Positions 42,024 through 50,243 of a DNA stretch of 50,382 nt are shown here, in pieces. Position 1 is the stretch's first letter. Each line of letters begins with the position of its first letter. This DNA is from Variovorax sp. (lineage in GTDB: Bacteria; Pseudomonadota; Gammaproteobacteria; Burkholderiales; Burkholderiaceae_C): contig JANXTS010000080.1 in the NCBI GenBank assembly GCA_025352265.1, positions 1 to 50,382 of the forward strand, given 5' to 3'. Both the position numbers and the translations under genes were made by a program. Below the pieces are notes generated by a model. It did no database searches. It saw only the letters and a program-made list of their open reading frames with translations, and was not told where the DNA came from.

Positions 42024-43289
42024 ATGGACAACACATCAGCCGTGTTTCCCCAGCACATCCACTGGGAAGACAAAGGCACCAGCCGCATCCCCTTCATGGC
42101 CTACACGGAGGCAGACCAGTATCGGCGAGAGCTGGAGCGTCTCTTCTATCGAAACCACTGGTGTTACGTGGGGCTGGAGGCAGAGATCCCCAAGATCGGC
42201 GACTTCAAGCGCACCGTCGTCGGTGAGCGCTCCGTCATCATGGTGCGCGATGCCGAAGACTCGATAAGCGTGCTCGAGAACGTTTGTGCTCACCGCGGTA
42301 TGCAGTTCTGCCGCGAGCGGCACGGCAACCGCAAAGCCGAAGGGTTCACATGCCCATACCACCAGTGGAACTACACGCTGACGGGCGATTTGCAAGGCGT
42401 GCCGTTCCGGCGTGGTGTTAAACAAGACGGCAAGGTCAACGGCGGTATGCCAGCGGACTTCAAGACGGCCGACCATGGCCTCAACAAACTGAAAGTCGCG
42501 ACGCGCGGTGGCGTCGTGTTTGCCTCCTTCGACGCGGAGATCGAGTCGCTCGAAGACTTCATGGGCCCTGAGATCCTGCGTTACTTCGATCGTCTTTTCG
42601 ACGGGCGCAAGCTGACGATCCTTGGCTACAACCGTCAACGTATTCCGGGCAACTGGAAACTGATGCAGGAGAACATCAAGGACCCATACCATCCGGGGCT
42701 GTTGCACACCTGGTTCGTCACCTTCGGTCTCTGGCGCGCTGACAACAAATCAGAGCTCAAGATGGACCGGCACCACCGACACGCTGCGATGATTTCAACG
42801 CGCGGAGCCAGTGGCAAGGCCGATGAGGTCACCCAGGTATCGAGTTTTAAGGAGAGCATGCAGCTCAACGACGCTCGTTTCCTAGATATCAAACCAGAGG
42901 CTTGGTGGGATGGGCCGACCGCTGTGCTGATGACCCTGTTTCCCAGCGTCATTCTTCAGCAGCAGGTCAACAGCGTGTCGACGCGGCACATCCAACCCAG
43001 CGGCCCCGGTGCCTTCGACTTCGTCTGGACGCATTTCGGCTTCGAGGCGGACGATGCGGAAATGACGCAGCGGCGCCTTCGTCAGGCCAATCTCTTTGGG
43101 CCGGCCGGCTTCGTTTCGGCCGACGACGGTGAAGTGATCGAACTTTCGCAAAAGGGTTTCGAGCAGAAGCCTTTTCATCGCACGCTCGCTGAGTTGGGCG
43201 GCCGTGAAGTGGGCGACACCGATCACATGGTCACTGAAACACTGATCCGCGGTATGTACGAATACTGGCGCAAGGTCATGGAGGCGTGA
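42024..43289 (+). CDS. nagG: Salicylate 5-hydroxylase, large oxygenase subunit
   Basis: A 421-residue Rieske oxygenase closely matching NagG of Ralstonia sp. U2 in recalled sequence blocks (FYRNHWCYVGLEAEIP, RTVVGERSVIMVRD, GVPFRRGVKQDGKVNGGMP, HTWFVTFGLWRADNKSELKM, QQQVNSVSTRHIQPSG). Rieske ligands are C88, H90, C110 and H113; the iron site has D220, H223 and H228. NagG/NagH convert salicylate to gentisate. It is followed by small subunit, ferredoxin and reductase genes, and a NahR-type regulator diverges upstream, which supports salicylate as the substrate. AGGAGACAAAAA precedes the ATG. Confidence 0.92.
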   Translation: MDNTSAVFPQHIHWEDKGTSRIPFMAYTEADQYRRELERLFYRNHWCYVGLEAEIPKIGDFKRTVVGERSVIMVRDAEDSISVLENVCAHRGMQFCRERHGNRKAEGFTCPYHQWNYTLTGDLQGVPFRRGVKQDGKVNGGMPADFKTADHGLNKLKVATRGGVVFASFDAEIESLEDFMGPEILRYFDRLFDGRKLTILGYNRQRIPGNWKLMQENIKDPYHPGLLHTWFVTFGLWRADNKSELKMDRHHRHAAMISTRGASGKADEVTQVSSFKESMQLNDARFLDIKPEAWWDGPTAVLMTLFPSVILQQQVNSVSTRHIQPSGPGAFDFVWTHFGFEADDAEMTQRRLRQANLFGPAGFVSADDGEVIELSQKGFEQKPFHRTLAELGGREVGDTDHMVTETLIRGMYEYWRKVMEA

Positions 43290-43290
43290 C

Positions 43291-43761
43291 ATGAACTTCC
43301 AGGATCATCTCGACTTGAATCAGTTGTACGCCAGCTATGCGAGCGCTGTGAGCTCAGGACAGTGGGAGCTTTGGCCAGAGTTCTTCACCGAAGAATGCAT
43401 CTACCGACTGCAGCCACGTGAGAACTATGAACGCGGCTTCCCGCTTGCGACACTGTCCTTCGAGAGCAAAGGCATGTTGAAGGACCGCGTCTACGGCATC
43501 CGCGAAACGCTGTTCCACGATCCTTACTATCAACGCCACATCGTGGGGTCACCGCTGGTCCTCAAAGCTGAGCAAGATCGCTTTGAATGCGAAGCCAACT
43601 ATGCGGTGTTTCGCACCAAACTGTCAGAACTTTCGACCGTATTCAACGTGGGGCGCTACATCGACACCGTTGTCCGAACCGAAAACGGACTGAAGTTCAA
43701 GTCGCGTCAGGTCATCTACGACAGCGAGATGATTCCAAACTCGATCATCTATCCGTTGTGA
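43291..43761 (+). CDS. nagH: Salicylate 5-hydroxylase, small oxygenase subunit
   Basis: A 156-residue dioxygenase beta-type subunit with [43 protein letters not shown] and [18 protein letters not shown]. Length and arrangement fit NagH. It starts one base after the large-subunit stop and is followed after 7 bases by the ferredoxin. It has a structural role in the hexamer. Confidence 0.9.
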   Translation: MNFQDHLDLNQLYASYASAVSSGQWELWPEFFTEECIYRLQPRENYERGFPLATLSFESKGMLKDRVYGIRETLFHDPYYQRHIVGSPLVLKAEQDRFECEANYAVFRTKLSELSTVFNVGRYIDTVVRTENGLKFKSRQVIYDSEMIPNSIIYPL

Positions 43762-43768
43762 AGACATC

Positions 43769-44086
43769 ATGAGTGAAATCCAATGGACCGATGCTGCCTC
43801 GTTCGATGAGGTACCCGCCGACGATGTTATCGGGAAGGTCGTCGACGGACGCGACCTGGCGCTCTACAACGTAGAGGGTGAAGTCTTCGCCACCGACAAC
43901 CTCTGCACGCATGGCCACGCCCGTCTGTGCGAAGGGTTTTTGGAGGGCCACGAAATCGAGTGCCCGCTGCACCAGGGCAAGTTCGACGTGCGCAACGGCA
44001 CCCCGACGTGTGCTCCGGTTACCGAAGCCATTCGGTCGTATCCCGTCAAGATCGAAGCAGGGCGCGTGTATCTGGCTCTCGGCTGA
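43769..44086 (+). CDS. nagAb-like: Rieske-type ferredoxin of the salicylate hydroxylase
   Basis: A 105-residue small iron-sulfur protein with Rieske ligands C46, H48, C65 and H68 (CTHGH and CPLHQG). It carries electrons from the reductase to the NagG/NagH oxygenase. ATG with preceding AAGACATC is a weak ribosome site, so it may be translated by coupling. The call is secure as a Rieske ferredoxin; the symbol follows its neighbours. Confidence 0.9.
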   Translation: MSEIQWTDAASFDEVPADDVIGKVVDGRDLALYNVEGEVFATDNLCTHGHARLCEGFLEGHEIECPLHQGKFDVRNGTPTCAPVTEAIRSYPVKIEAGRVYLALG

Positions 44087-44106
44087 GCGACGAGGCTGAA
44101 CACGCC

Positions 44107-45324
44107 ATGAGCGCTGAGACCATCGTCATAGTGGGTGGGGGGCAAGCTGGGGGCTGGGCCGCCCAGACCCTGCGAACCAAAGGCTTTGCTGGCCGGATCG
44201 TGCTTGTGGGCGACGAGACGTACAGGCCGTATGAGCGGCCGCCGCTTTCCAAAGCGGTGTTGTCCGGCGATGCCATGGTGGAGTCGACCTATCTGCAAAA
44301 GCCCGAGGCATTCGAGGCACTGCAACTTGACTGGCGCCAGAACGTGGGCGTGACTGCGATCGACCGGCAATCCAGAACGGTCCGCCTCACGCAAGGCGAT
44401 CCGATCGCGTACGACAAGCTGATCATCTGCACCGGAGGACGTGCCCGCAGATTGAACATCCCTGGTGCAGATTTGCAGGGCGTCTTCACGCTGCGCAGCA
44501 TCAAGGATGCTCAAAAGCTGGGTGCCGCGCTGGTCGCAGGCAAACGGCTGCTGGTCATCGGCGGCGGCTGGATCGGCTTGGAGGTCGCATCGACGGCCAG
44601 GAAGAAGGGGCTGGACGTCACCATCGTCGAGGCGTCCATACGTCTTTGCGAACGGACGGTTCCACCCCGCATCTCCGACTACCTGTTGCGTCTGCATACC
44701 TCGCACGGTGTCGAGGTCAACTTGGGTGCTGGCATCGAACGCTTGGCGCTTGCAAGTTCAGGCGCCTTGGTCGCGACGTTAAGCGATGGGAGCGAGGTCG
44801 CAGCCGATGTCGTACTCGTCAGCGTCGGCCTCGTTGCCAACGACGAACTTGCACGTGCTGCAGGTCTGGCCTGCGATGGGGGCGTGTCTGTCGACTCGCA
44901 ATGCCGCACCTCGGACCCCGACATCTTTGCAGCGGGCGACGTAGCCGTTTGGCACTCGAAGTGGGCCGGTCGACACATGAGGCTCGAGTCCTGGCAGAAC
45001 GCACAAGAGCAAGGCATTGCGGCCGCTTGTGCTGCCCTTGGTATGGAAGTCGACTACCAACCCCTTCCCTGGTTTTGGTCGGATCAATTTGATGTGAACC
45101 TTCAGATCTTCGGGATGCCCACGCCATCGCACCAGATCGTTTTGCGGGGCGACCCGGATTCCGACGCATTCGTGATGTTCTTTATGGATCACGGCAAAGT
45201 CGCCGCCGCCCTTGGACCAAATTCAGCGCGAGACCTGCGGTTTGGGCGAAGGCTCATCGAGCGGGGCACGGTCATAGATCCCGTGCTGCTGGCCGACACC
45301 GCAACGCCACTTTCGAAACTTTAG
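44107..45324 (+). CDS. FAD/NAD ferredoxin reductase (BphA4/AndAa type)
   Basis: A 405-residue flavoprotein with two Rossmann units: VIVGGGQAGGWAA for FAD and LLVIGGGWIGLEVA for NAD, plus YERPPLSKAVL and a C-terminal FDVNLQIFG segment. It has no 2Fe-2S domain. In the U2 naphthalene/salicylate system the matching protein NagAa is a 2Fe-2S flavoprotein of a different class, so this cluster uses another electron chain. The ATG at 44107 is chosen because FAD-binding homology starts immediately; the upstream frame overlaps the ferredoxin. It transfers electrons from NADH to the ferredoxin. Confidence 0.9.
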   Translation: MSAETIVIVGGGQAGGWAAQTLRTKGFAGRIVLVGDETYRPYERPPLSKAVLSGDAMVESTYLQKPEAFEALQLDWRQNVGVTAIDRQSRTVRLTQGDPIAYDKLIICTGGRARRLNIPGADLQGVFTLRSIKDAQKLGAALVAGKRLLVIGGGWIGLEVASTARKKGLDVTIVEASIRLCERTVPPRISDYLLRLHTSHGVEVNLGAGIERLALASSGALVATLSDGSEVAADVVLVSVGLVANDELARAAGLACDGGVSVDSQCRTSDPDIFAAGDVAVWHSKWAGRHMRLESWQNAQEQGIAAACAALGMEVDYQPLPWFWSDQFDVNLQIFGMPTPSHQIVLRGDPDSDAFVMFFMDHGKVAAALGPNSARDLRFGRRLIERGTVIDPVLLADTATPLSKL

Positions 45325-45360
45325 TCCTCCGGACTCCACCATCCTTTAAACGAGACCGTC

Positions 45361-46065
45361 ATGACCGCCACCTACCTTTGGACCCCACCTGCAGTGCCGT
45401 CGCTTCCAGTGCGAGGAAAGGCAGAACGCGCCCCCGTTAACCGGTTGTTCTTCGTCGGGCGCAACTACCACGCCCACGCAGTCGAGATGGGTCGTCCCGT
45501 CGACAAATCGGTGGAGTCGCCCTTCTACTTCACAAAAAGTCCGTCTACCTTGGTCGAGTCGGGCGCCACGGTTGCCTACCCTGCCGAGACGAAAAACTAC
45601 CATCACGAGATGGAACTTGTGGTGGTCATTGGTACTGCGGGCTTCCGCGTAAAGCAAGCAGACGCGGCCTCGCTGATCTATGGATATGCATGCGGGCTGG
45701 ACATGACCCGCCGCGACCTGCAACTTGTCGCAAGAGACAAGGGCCGGCCATGGGATCTCGGCAAGGACGTCGAGCAGTCTTCCGTGGTGTCGGAGATCGT
45801 TCCAATGGCAGGCACTGTGCTGGAAAGTGGCAAGTTGGAGTTGAGCGTGAACGGCCAGACCCGTCAAAGCTCCAACCTCGACAAATTGATCTGGAATATT
45901 CCTGAACTTATCGAAGACCTGTCGAAGTTCTATCACCTGCAACCCGGTGACCTTATCTTTACCGGGACGCCCGAAGGCGTCGGTGCCCTGCAGCCAGGCG
46001 ATCGCATCGATGGAAGCGTTGCGGGCGTTGGTTCGATCGCCTTGACGATTGGGCCAGCCAACTGA
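45361..46065 (+). CDS. nagK: Fumarylacetoacetate hydrolase family protein, probable fumarylpyruvate hydrolase
   Basis: A 234-residue FAH-family enzyme. The core metal-binding residues appear in HHEMELVVVIG (ExE) and YACGLDMTRRDLQ (Asp), followed by GTPEGVGALQPGD. NagK-type members split fumarylpyruvate into fumarate and pyruvate at the end of the gentisate pathway. It lies between the salicylate hydroxylase genes and gentisate dioxygenase, so this function fits. Isomerisation of maleylpyruvate must occur elsewhere or the enzyme may use maleylpyruvate directly. Confidence 0.88.
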   Translation: MTATYLWTPPAVPSLPVRGKAERAPVNRLFFVGRNYHAHAVEMGRPVDKSVESPFYFTKSPSTLVESGATVAYPAETKNYHHEMELVVVIGTAGFRVKQADAASLIYGYACGLDMTRRDLQLVARDKGRPWDLGKDVEQSSVVSEIVPMAGTVLESGKLELSVNGQTRQSSNLDKLIWNIPELIEDLSKFYHLQPGDLIFTGTPEGVGALQPGDRIDGSVAGVGSIALTIGPAN

Positions 46066-46154
46066 AAACAAATTGATCTGCTGTCGGCAGCCCGCGTTTC
46101 TCAGCAACCCTTGCTGCGCAAACTCCAACAGCGGCCACCTTGAGAAAGAAAACC

Positions 46155-47291
46155 ATGATCGCAGATGCAGTTCCCTCGCCTGTTCGCCTCACAGTCGCCG
46201 CTGGCCCGGGGCAGCCCGATCCCAGCCCTGAACTGGAACAGCTCTACCGCGGCTTCGAGCGGGAGATGCTAATCCCCTTGTGGACCGAAATCGGCGACCT
46301 GATGCCGCGCCATCCGCGCAGCAAAGCAGCGCCGCACGTCTGGCGTTGGGAGCGCCTGCTCGAGCTGGCAGGCGAGGCTGGACGCATCGTCCCTGTGGGC
46401 CGTGGTGGTGAGCGACGGGCCATCGCTCTTGCCAACCCTGCGCTGGGTGGACGCCCCTTTGCGACGCCGACACTCTGGGCCGCCATCCAATATCTGATGC
46501 CCGGCGAGAACGCGCCCGAGCATCGCCACACCCAACATGCATTCCGATTCGTCGTCGAAGGCGAAGGTGTTTGGACCGTGGTCAATGGCGACGCAGTCCG
46601 GATGTCACGCGGCGACTTTTTGCCGCAAGCGGGATGGAACTGGCACTCGCACCACAATGCCGCGACCGCACCGATGGCCTGGATCGATGGACTCGACATT
46701 CCGTTTTCGTACTTCACTGAGTCCCAGTTCTTCGAAGTCGGCCGCGAGCGTGTCGCCGACGCCGAAATGGGTACGCCGGATCGATCGCGCTCCGAACGAC
46801 TGTGGGGTCATCCGGGACTGCGGCCGCTATCTCAACCAGACGCGCCAACCGCTACACCGTTGCTGGCCTATCGTTGGGCCGATACCGATCGCGCACTGGC
46901 GGATCAACTCGCGCTGGAAGACGAAGGTCACGAAGGCACGCTGAGCCCTGGGCATGCTGCAGTCCGGTTCACCAATCCGAGCACCGGACGCGACGTGTTG
47001 CCGACCATGCGCTGCGAAATGCACCGTATCCGTCGCGGAGCAAGCTCTACGGCACGGCGCGAAGTGGGCTCGTCGGTCTATCAGGTGTTCGAGGGCGTGG
47101 GACAGATCACGGTCGACGAACGCCAATGGACCGTCAAACGGGGCGATCTTTTCGTAGTCCCCTCATGGACTTCGTTCACCGCCAGTTGCGGCAACGACAG
47201 TGCTTCTGCCCTTGATCTTTTTCGCTTCAGCGACGCCCCCATTTTCGAAGTGCTTCACGTACACCGATCGAGTGCAGGCGGCCCCGCCTGA
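46155..47291 (+). CDS. nagI: Gentisate 1,2-dioxygenase
   Basis: A 378-residue bicupin ring-cleavage enzyme. The N-terminal cupin has PGENAPEHRHTQHAFRFVVEG with the iron-binding His pair, and the C-terminal cupin contains SVYQVFEGVGQITVDE. It opens gentisate between C1 and C2 to give maleylpyruvate, using non-heme iron. ATG at 46155 is preferred over an in-frame TTG at 46140. It is the last gene of the salicylate operon. A possible alternative is another salicylate- or hydroxynaphthoate-type bicupin, but context strongly favours gentisate. Confidence 0.9.
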   Translation: MIADAVPSPVRLTVAAGPGQPDPSPELEQLYRGFEREMLIPLWTEIGDLMPRHPRSKAAPHVWRWERLLELAGEAGRIVPVGRGGERRAIALANPALGGRPFATPTLWAAIQYLMPGENAPEHRHTQHAFRFVVEGEGVWTVVNGDAVRMSRGDFLPQAGWNWHSHHNAATAPMAWIDGLDIPFSYFTESQFFEVGRERVADAEMGTPDRSRSERLWGHPGLRPLSQPDAPTATPLLAYRWADTDRALADQLALEDEGHEGTLSPGHAAVRFTNPSTGRDVLPTMRCEMHRIRRGASSTARREVGSSVYQVFEGVGQITVDERQWTVKRGDLFVVPSWTSFTASCGNDSASALDLFRFSDAPIFEVLHVHRSSAGGPA

Positions 47292-47772
47292 ATTGCATCG
47301 GAGAGATCGGCATGTAAGGCGAGGCATGAATGCTTCCGTCCCCTTCGCTGTTGGCGCCAGCTCATATTTGACCCAGATGCCGAGATAAGGCTAACCCATA
47401 CAGTCACCTCCGGAACTCAATGCTGGCAATGATTTCCCATGCCGGCCCATGGATCAACGAAATTCCGGCACTCGGGTCAATCCTCGACCGGCCGCAACAC
47501 CCCTCACGACGGAGAGCTGTTCTTGTATGTCAACGACGCAGTGCTCATGATCCCTGGGCAAACCGAGTTGTTTTACAAAAATTATGTCGGATTGGGGGCG
47601 CTGAGCGTTAAGGAGATACAGGCGGTGAAATAGCTTGGGACAGGAATTCACAGCGATGGCATTGCCGGGGTCTTCCAAAAATCTTCCTGCAAACCTGCTA
47701 TTGCGTAATGAGTCTGCACCACCGCTGTCGGACCATCCCAGTCCCATGGCCCCCACGCAAGACGCCCTGGCC
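47292..47772. other. Intergenic stretch with a gene remnant
   Basis: No intact gene is supported in these 480 bases. A 3' remnant lies at 47496-47636. The rest is less strictly GC-rich and may be leftover from insertion of the salicylate operon. The peroxidase gene ends at its right edge on the minus strand. Confidence 0.5.
47496..47636 (+). pseudogene. 3' remnant of a membrane or envelope protein
   Basis: The frame reads DGELFLYVNDAVLMIPGQ then LFYKNYVGLGALSV to a TAG at 47634-47636. The ELF/LYVNDAV..PG..FYxNNxGxA pattern recurs at the C-termini of some bacterial membrane proteins of unknown role. No supported start lies upstream: other frames take over near 47490. It is probably the tail of a gene destroyed by rearrangement. 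Confidence 0.4.
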
Positions 47773-49431
47773 TCACACGCCAAACGCGTCGGACAATGGC
47801 AAGCCTGTCCATTCGAGCATCCGGGAGAACGTCAAGGGTCCGATCTTTCCCTTCATCACGAGGGGCTGCCAGGTCGAAGGTGCGTAGAAATACGAGCTTG
47901 TGTCAGCGTCCAGCAGACCGAAGAACGTTTCAAGCAAAAGGCGGCCGCCTACCGGACCAAGCTGCGTGACGGCCCCTTCGCCTTCTAAAAAGAATTCTTC
48001 GGCTACGGGTTGCCCGTTGCTCGGTGCACCTGTCCAGGCCCTTACGATTTTGCGCTGTGCCTCCGCCAGAATAAAAAGCCACAGCGGTGTCGAGTGCTGA
48101 AGCCCAGCCGGGAAAGGACTGAAGGTCCATTGGTCACCAGCGGGCTGCCGTATCTGCAGGTCGGCAATAGTCATATCGCTGGGTGGTCCAGCGTCGCCTG
48201 CAGCCCCGCATCGCGCAGCGACCCGTTGACCGCTGGCCAGCAGGAACTTATTACCGCGACGCAGATTGAGCAACGACAGCGCGGGTCCCTTGTTCTCCGG
48301 CGTGAGAGGCGCGGGCACCCCGCCATCGAACCCTGTGATCCGCAGCGGTAGATCCCCAAGTGGTCCTGTCAAATTCGGATCGATCTTGTAGGCAAACTGG
48401 AGGCGTACCGCTGGGCGCCCTCCATCGGACAGCTTGACCTGCGGCTGTCCAATGTTCTTCGGTATCAGCACACCAGGCCACAACACCTGGTTGTCCGCAG
48501 CAGGAAAGAAACGGCCCCAGTCGTCGATGACATGTGATCCCGGCAGGGGCTGGAAGCCGGTGAGGCTGTGTGCTGCCTCCCCTTTGAAATCGAACACCGG
48601 CAATGCTGTCTGCGTGTTCAAACGGTAGCCGACGCGAACCATGGAATGGCCGAAGCGGTAAGCCGCTGCAGCAAACTCGAGCGGGATCAGGTGGCGACTC
48701 TGCGGCGGGTAAAGAACATACGCTTCATCCGCTTTATCAGCCCAGCTTGCGAAAAATCGGTCATAGACGTCAGCCTCGATGATCCGCTTGAGATAGTCTT
48801 CCACGATCATGCGCTGGTAGCTCCATTGCACTTCCTGGCGTGCACTTTTGAAAAGATTGAAGCCTGGCGGGTGGTGGTGTTCACCATGAAGTTCCGCCAC
48901 CACGGCATTGTGGAACTTGATCATTGCCAATTGGATCTGGCAGACGATGGAGTTTTCGTCATTGCGTTTATCGCCGATGATTGCCCGCCCATGTGGGTCT
49001 ACGCCACCCCCTGGGGTCGTGTTGCGAAGCAAGTCGTCCTTGCTCGCGTCATCAAAAGTCCGCCCAATGCGCAGTGTTGCACCGTCACTTTCGTACAGGA
49101 ATGTCTGATCGGCCGGACCGCTGCCATACAAACAATCGAGATCCAGCGAAGGCGTTCGCAGGTTTGTCGTTGGTGAGGGACTGTCAGGATTGAGGTTGGA
49201 TGTGGTGTCCAGCGTCAGATCGTGGTCTACGAACTGCCCGAGATAGGTGTAGCCGGCCGGCACATAGAGGTTCTCCTCCGCGTCGGGCCCGTCGCCCGGC
49301 GTGTCCGGACGGTCCATCGCCCTGGCGATCGCTAGCAGATCGGCCTCTGCGTAGGGCACTCGCCTGGCTGGTACTAGCCGCGAGAAGGATTCGAAATGGG
49401 TTCCAACTGAGCCGTGCGAAGTCTCGGTCAT
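47773..49431 (-). CDS. Animal-type heme peroxidase family protein
   Basis: A 552-residue protein of the peroxidase-cyclooxygenase (An_peroxidase) superfamily. GQFVDHDLTLD contains the distal His and Asp, NDENSIVCQIQLAMIKFHNAV is the typical following helix, and YRFGHSMVRVGY contains the proximal His and its neighbours. No signal peptide is present, so it is probably cytoplasmic. Bacterial members are known but sparse and their physiological roles are mostly undefined. AAGGAAAAC precedes the ATG at 49431. It is a stand-alone gene between the salicylate operon and IS fragments, suggesting horizontal acquisition. Confidence 0.88.
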   Translation of the reverse strand: MTETSHGSVGTHFESFSRLVPARRVPYAEADLLAIARAMDRPDTPGDGPDAEENLYVPAGYTYLGQFVDHDLTLDTTSNLNPDSPSPTTNLRTPSLDLDCLYGSGPADQTFLYESDGATLRIGRTFDDASKDDLLRNTTPGGGVDPHGRAIIGDKRNDENSIVCQIQLAMIKFHNAVVAELHGEHHHPPGFNLFKSARQEVQWSYQRMIVEDYLKRIIEADVYDRFFASWADKADEAYVLYPPQSRHLIPLEFAAAAYRFGHSMVRVGYRLNTQTALPVFDFKGEAAHSLTGFQPLPGSHVIDDWGRFFPAADNQVLWPGVLIPKNIGQPQVKLSDGGRPAVRLQFAYKIDPNLTGPLGDLPLRITGFDGGVPAPLTPENKGPALSLLNLRRGNKFLLASGQRVAARCGAAGDAGPPSDMTIADLQIRQPAGDQWTFSPFPAGLQHSTPLWLFILAEAQRKIVRAWTGAPSNGQPVAEEFFLEGEGAVTQLGPVGGRLLLETFFGLLDADTSSYFYAPSTWQPLVMKGKIGPLTFSRMLEWTGLPLSDAFGV

Positions 49432-49689
49432 ATGTTTTCCTTCGTAATCAAGCGGCGATGCAGTTGACGGATCGCAGCATCCTTGCGGATTGAATTTGCG
49501 CGGCGCCGCAGGTACGCGCTGCCGTTACAGTGTGACGACCTTGCTGGCGCGGGTCGATAGCACAACAGGTTTATGAACGGACGGTGAGGTAGTGGGGCAT
49601 GCGACATAGACCGCAGATTTCGTCAGCCACAGTTCAGACTTCTTTTGAAGCCAAAATTGCTGAATGCCACTTCTGACATTTTCCCAACC

Positions 49690-49706
49690 TGAATCGCCCC
49701 GGCTTT
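49690..49706 (+). repeat. 17-base repeat of an IS3-type left end, copy 1
   Basis: TGAATCGCCCCGGCTTT, identical to 50244-50260 and in the same orientation. In the second copy it starts an IS3-type element. Here only the end survives, joined directly to the end of another IS3-family element. Confidence 0.7.
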
Positions 49707-49840
49707 GAACTGTCCCCCAGAAGTTGGACAGTTAGAAGCCAGCAACTCAACGCCTGAATGCGGTACTGGACCGGGCTCAGGCCATTCAGTTTGAGCGTCA
49801 GACGTTGATGGTTGTAGTAGTGGATGTAGCTGGTAAGCGT
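49705..49840 (-). mobile_element. IS3-family element remnant (3' end)
   Basis: The minus strand encodes TSYIHYYNHQRLTLKLNGLS then PVQYRIQ, the C-terminal end of an IS3-family integrase-type transposase. Just beyond lies an end sequence with GAACTGTCCCCC and AAGTTGGACA, the typical inverted repeat of one IS3 subgroup. The remainder of the element is missing. Confidence 0.75.
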
Positions 49841-49883
49841 CCGGTCTGCACCGCATTGATCTGAGAAGGCATCCAGGGCACGC

Positions 49884-49915
49884 TTGCGTCCACCAAGTTG
49901 AGTGAGTGGACGCAA
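49884..49915. repeat. 10-base perfect inverted repeat over the tnpA start
   Basis: TTGCGTCCAC and GTGGACGCAA are perfect complements separated by 12 bases. The right arm contains the GTG that starts the IS66 tnpA frame, so a hairpin in the mRNA would cover the start codon. Confidence 0.7.
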
Positions 49916-50243
49916 CCGTGAATGACGCACCCGAGAGAATTGACAGAGCACACCACGCTCAAATGCAGCCAGGCGTGCTGCGCGTGCGCAACGATGGTAA
50001 ACGTATGTATGCCGAAGCCTTCAAGGCCGAGCTGGTGCGCCAATGCCTACTACCGGGCACCTCGGTCGCGGCCACCGCCATGGCACACCGCATCAACGCG
50101 AACCTGCTGCGTCGCTGGATCGGTCTACAAGTAACTCGCAGTGTTGCCTCGCCGTCGCCAGTAGCGTTGCTGCCAGTGACTGTTAGAGCCCAGTTCGCCG
50201 TCTCGCCCGAACCGGCGACGCCAACGCGTTCTTCAGCAATGAC
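49906..50243 (+). mobile_element. tnpA: IS66-family tnpA remnant
   Basis: The frame reads KRMYAEAFKAELVRQCLLPG, TSVAATAMAHRINANLLRRW, the helix-turn-helix of the IS66 accessory protein TnpA. Translation probably began at GTG 49906. The coding homology stops at the left end of the next IS3 element at 50244, so the gene is truncated and TnpB/TnpC are absent from the window. Confidence 0.75.

Noticed and set aside
47439..47633. A 64-residue complete gene
   Set aside because: The first 18 residues have no fit with the conserved tail, and there is no ribosome site. It is better treated as a remnant.
47454..47783. A 109-residue minus-strand frame
   Set aside because: No recognisable pattern and opposite the conserved remnant; composition is atypical.
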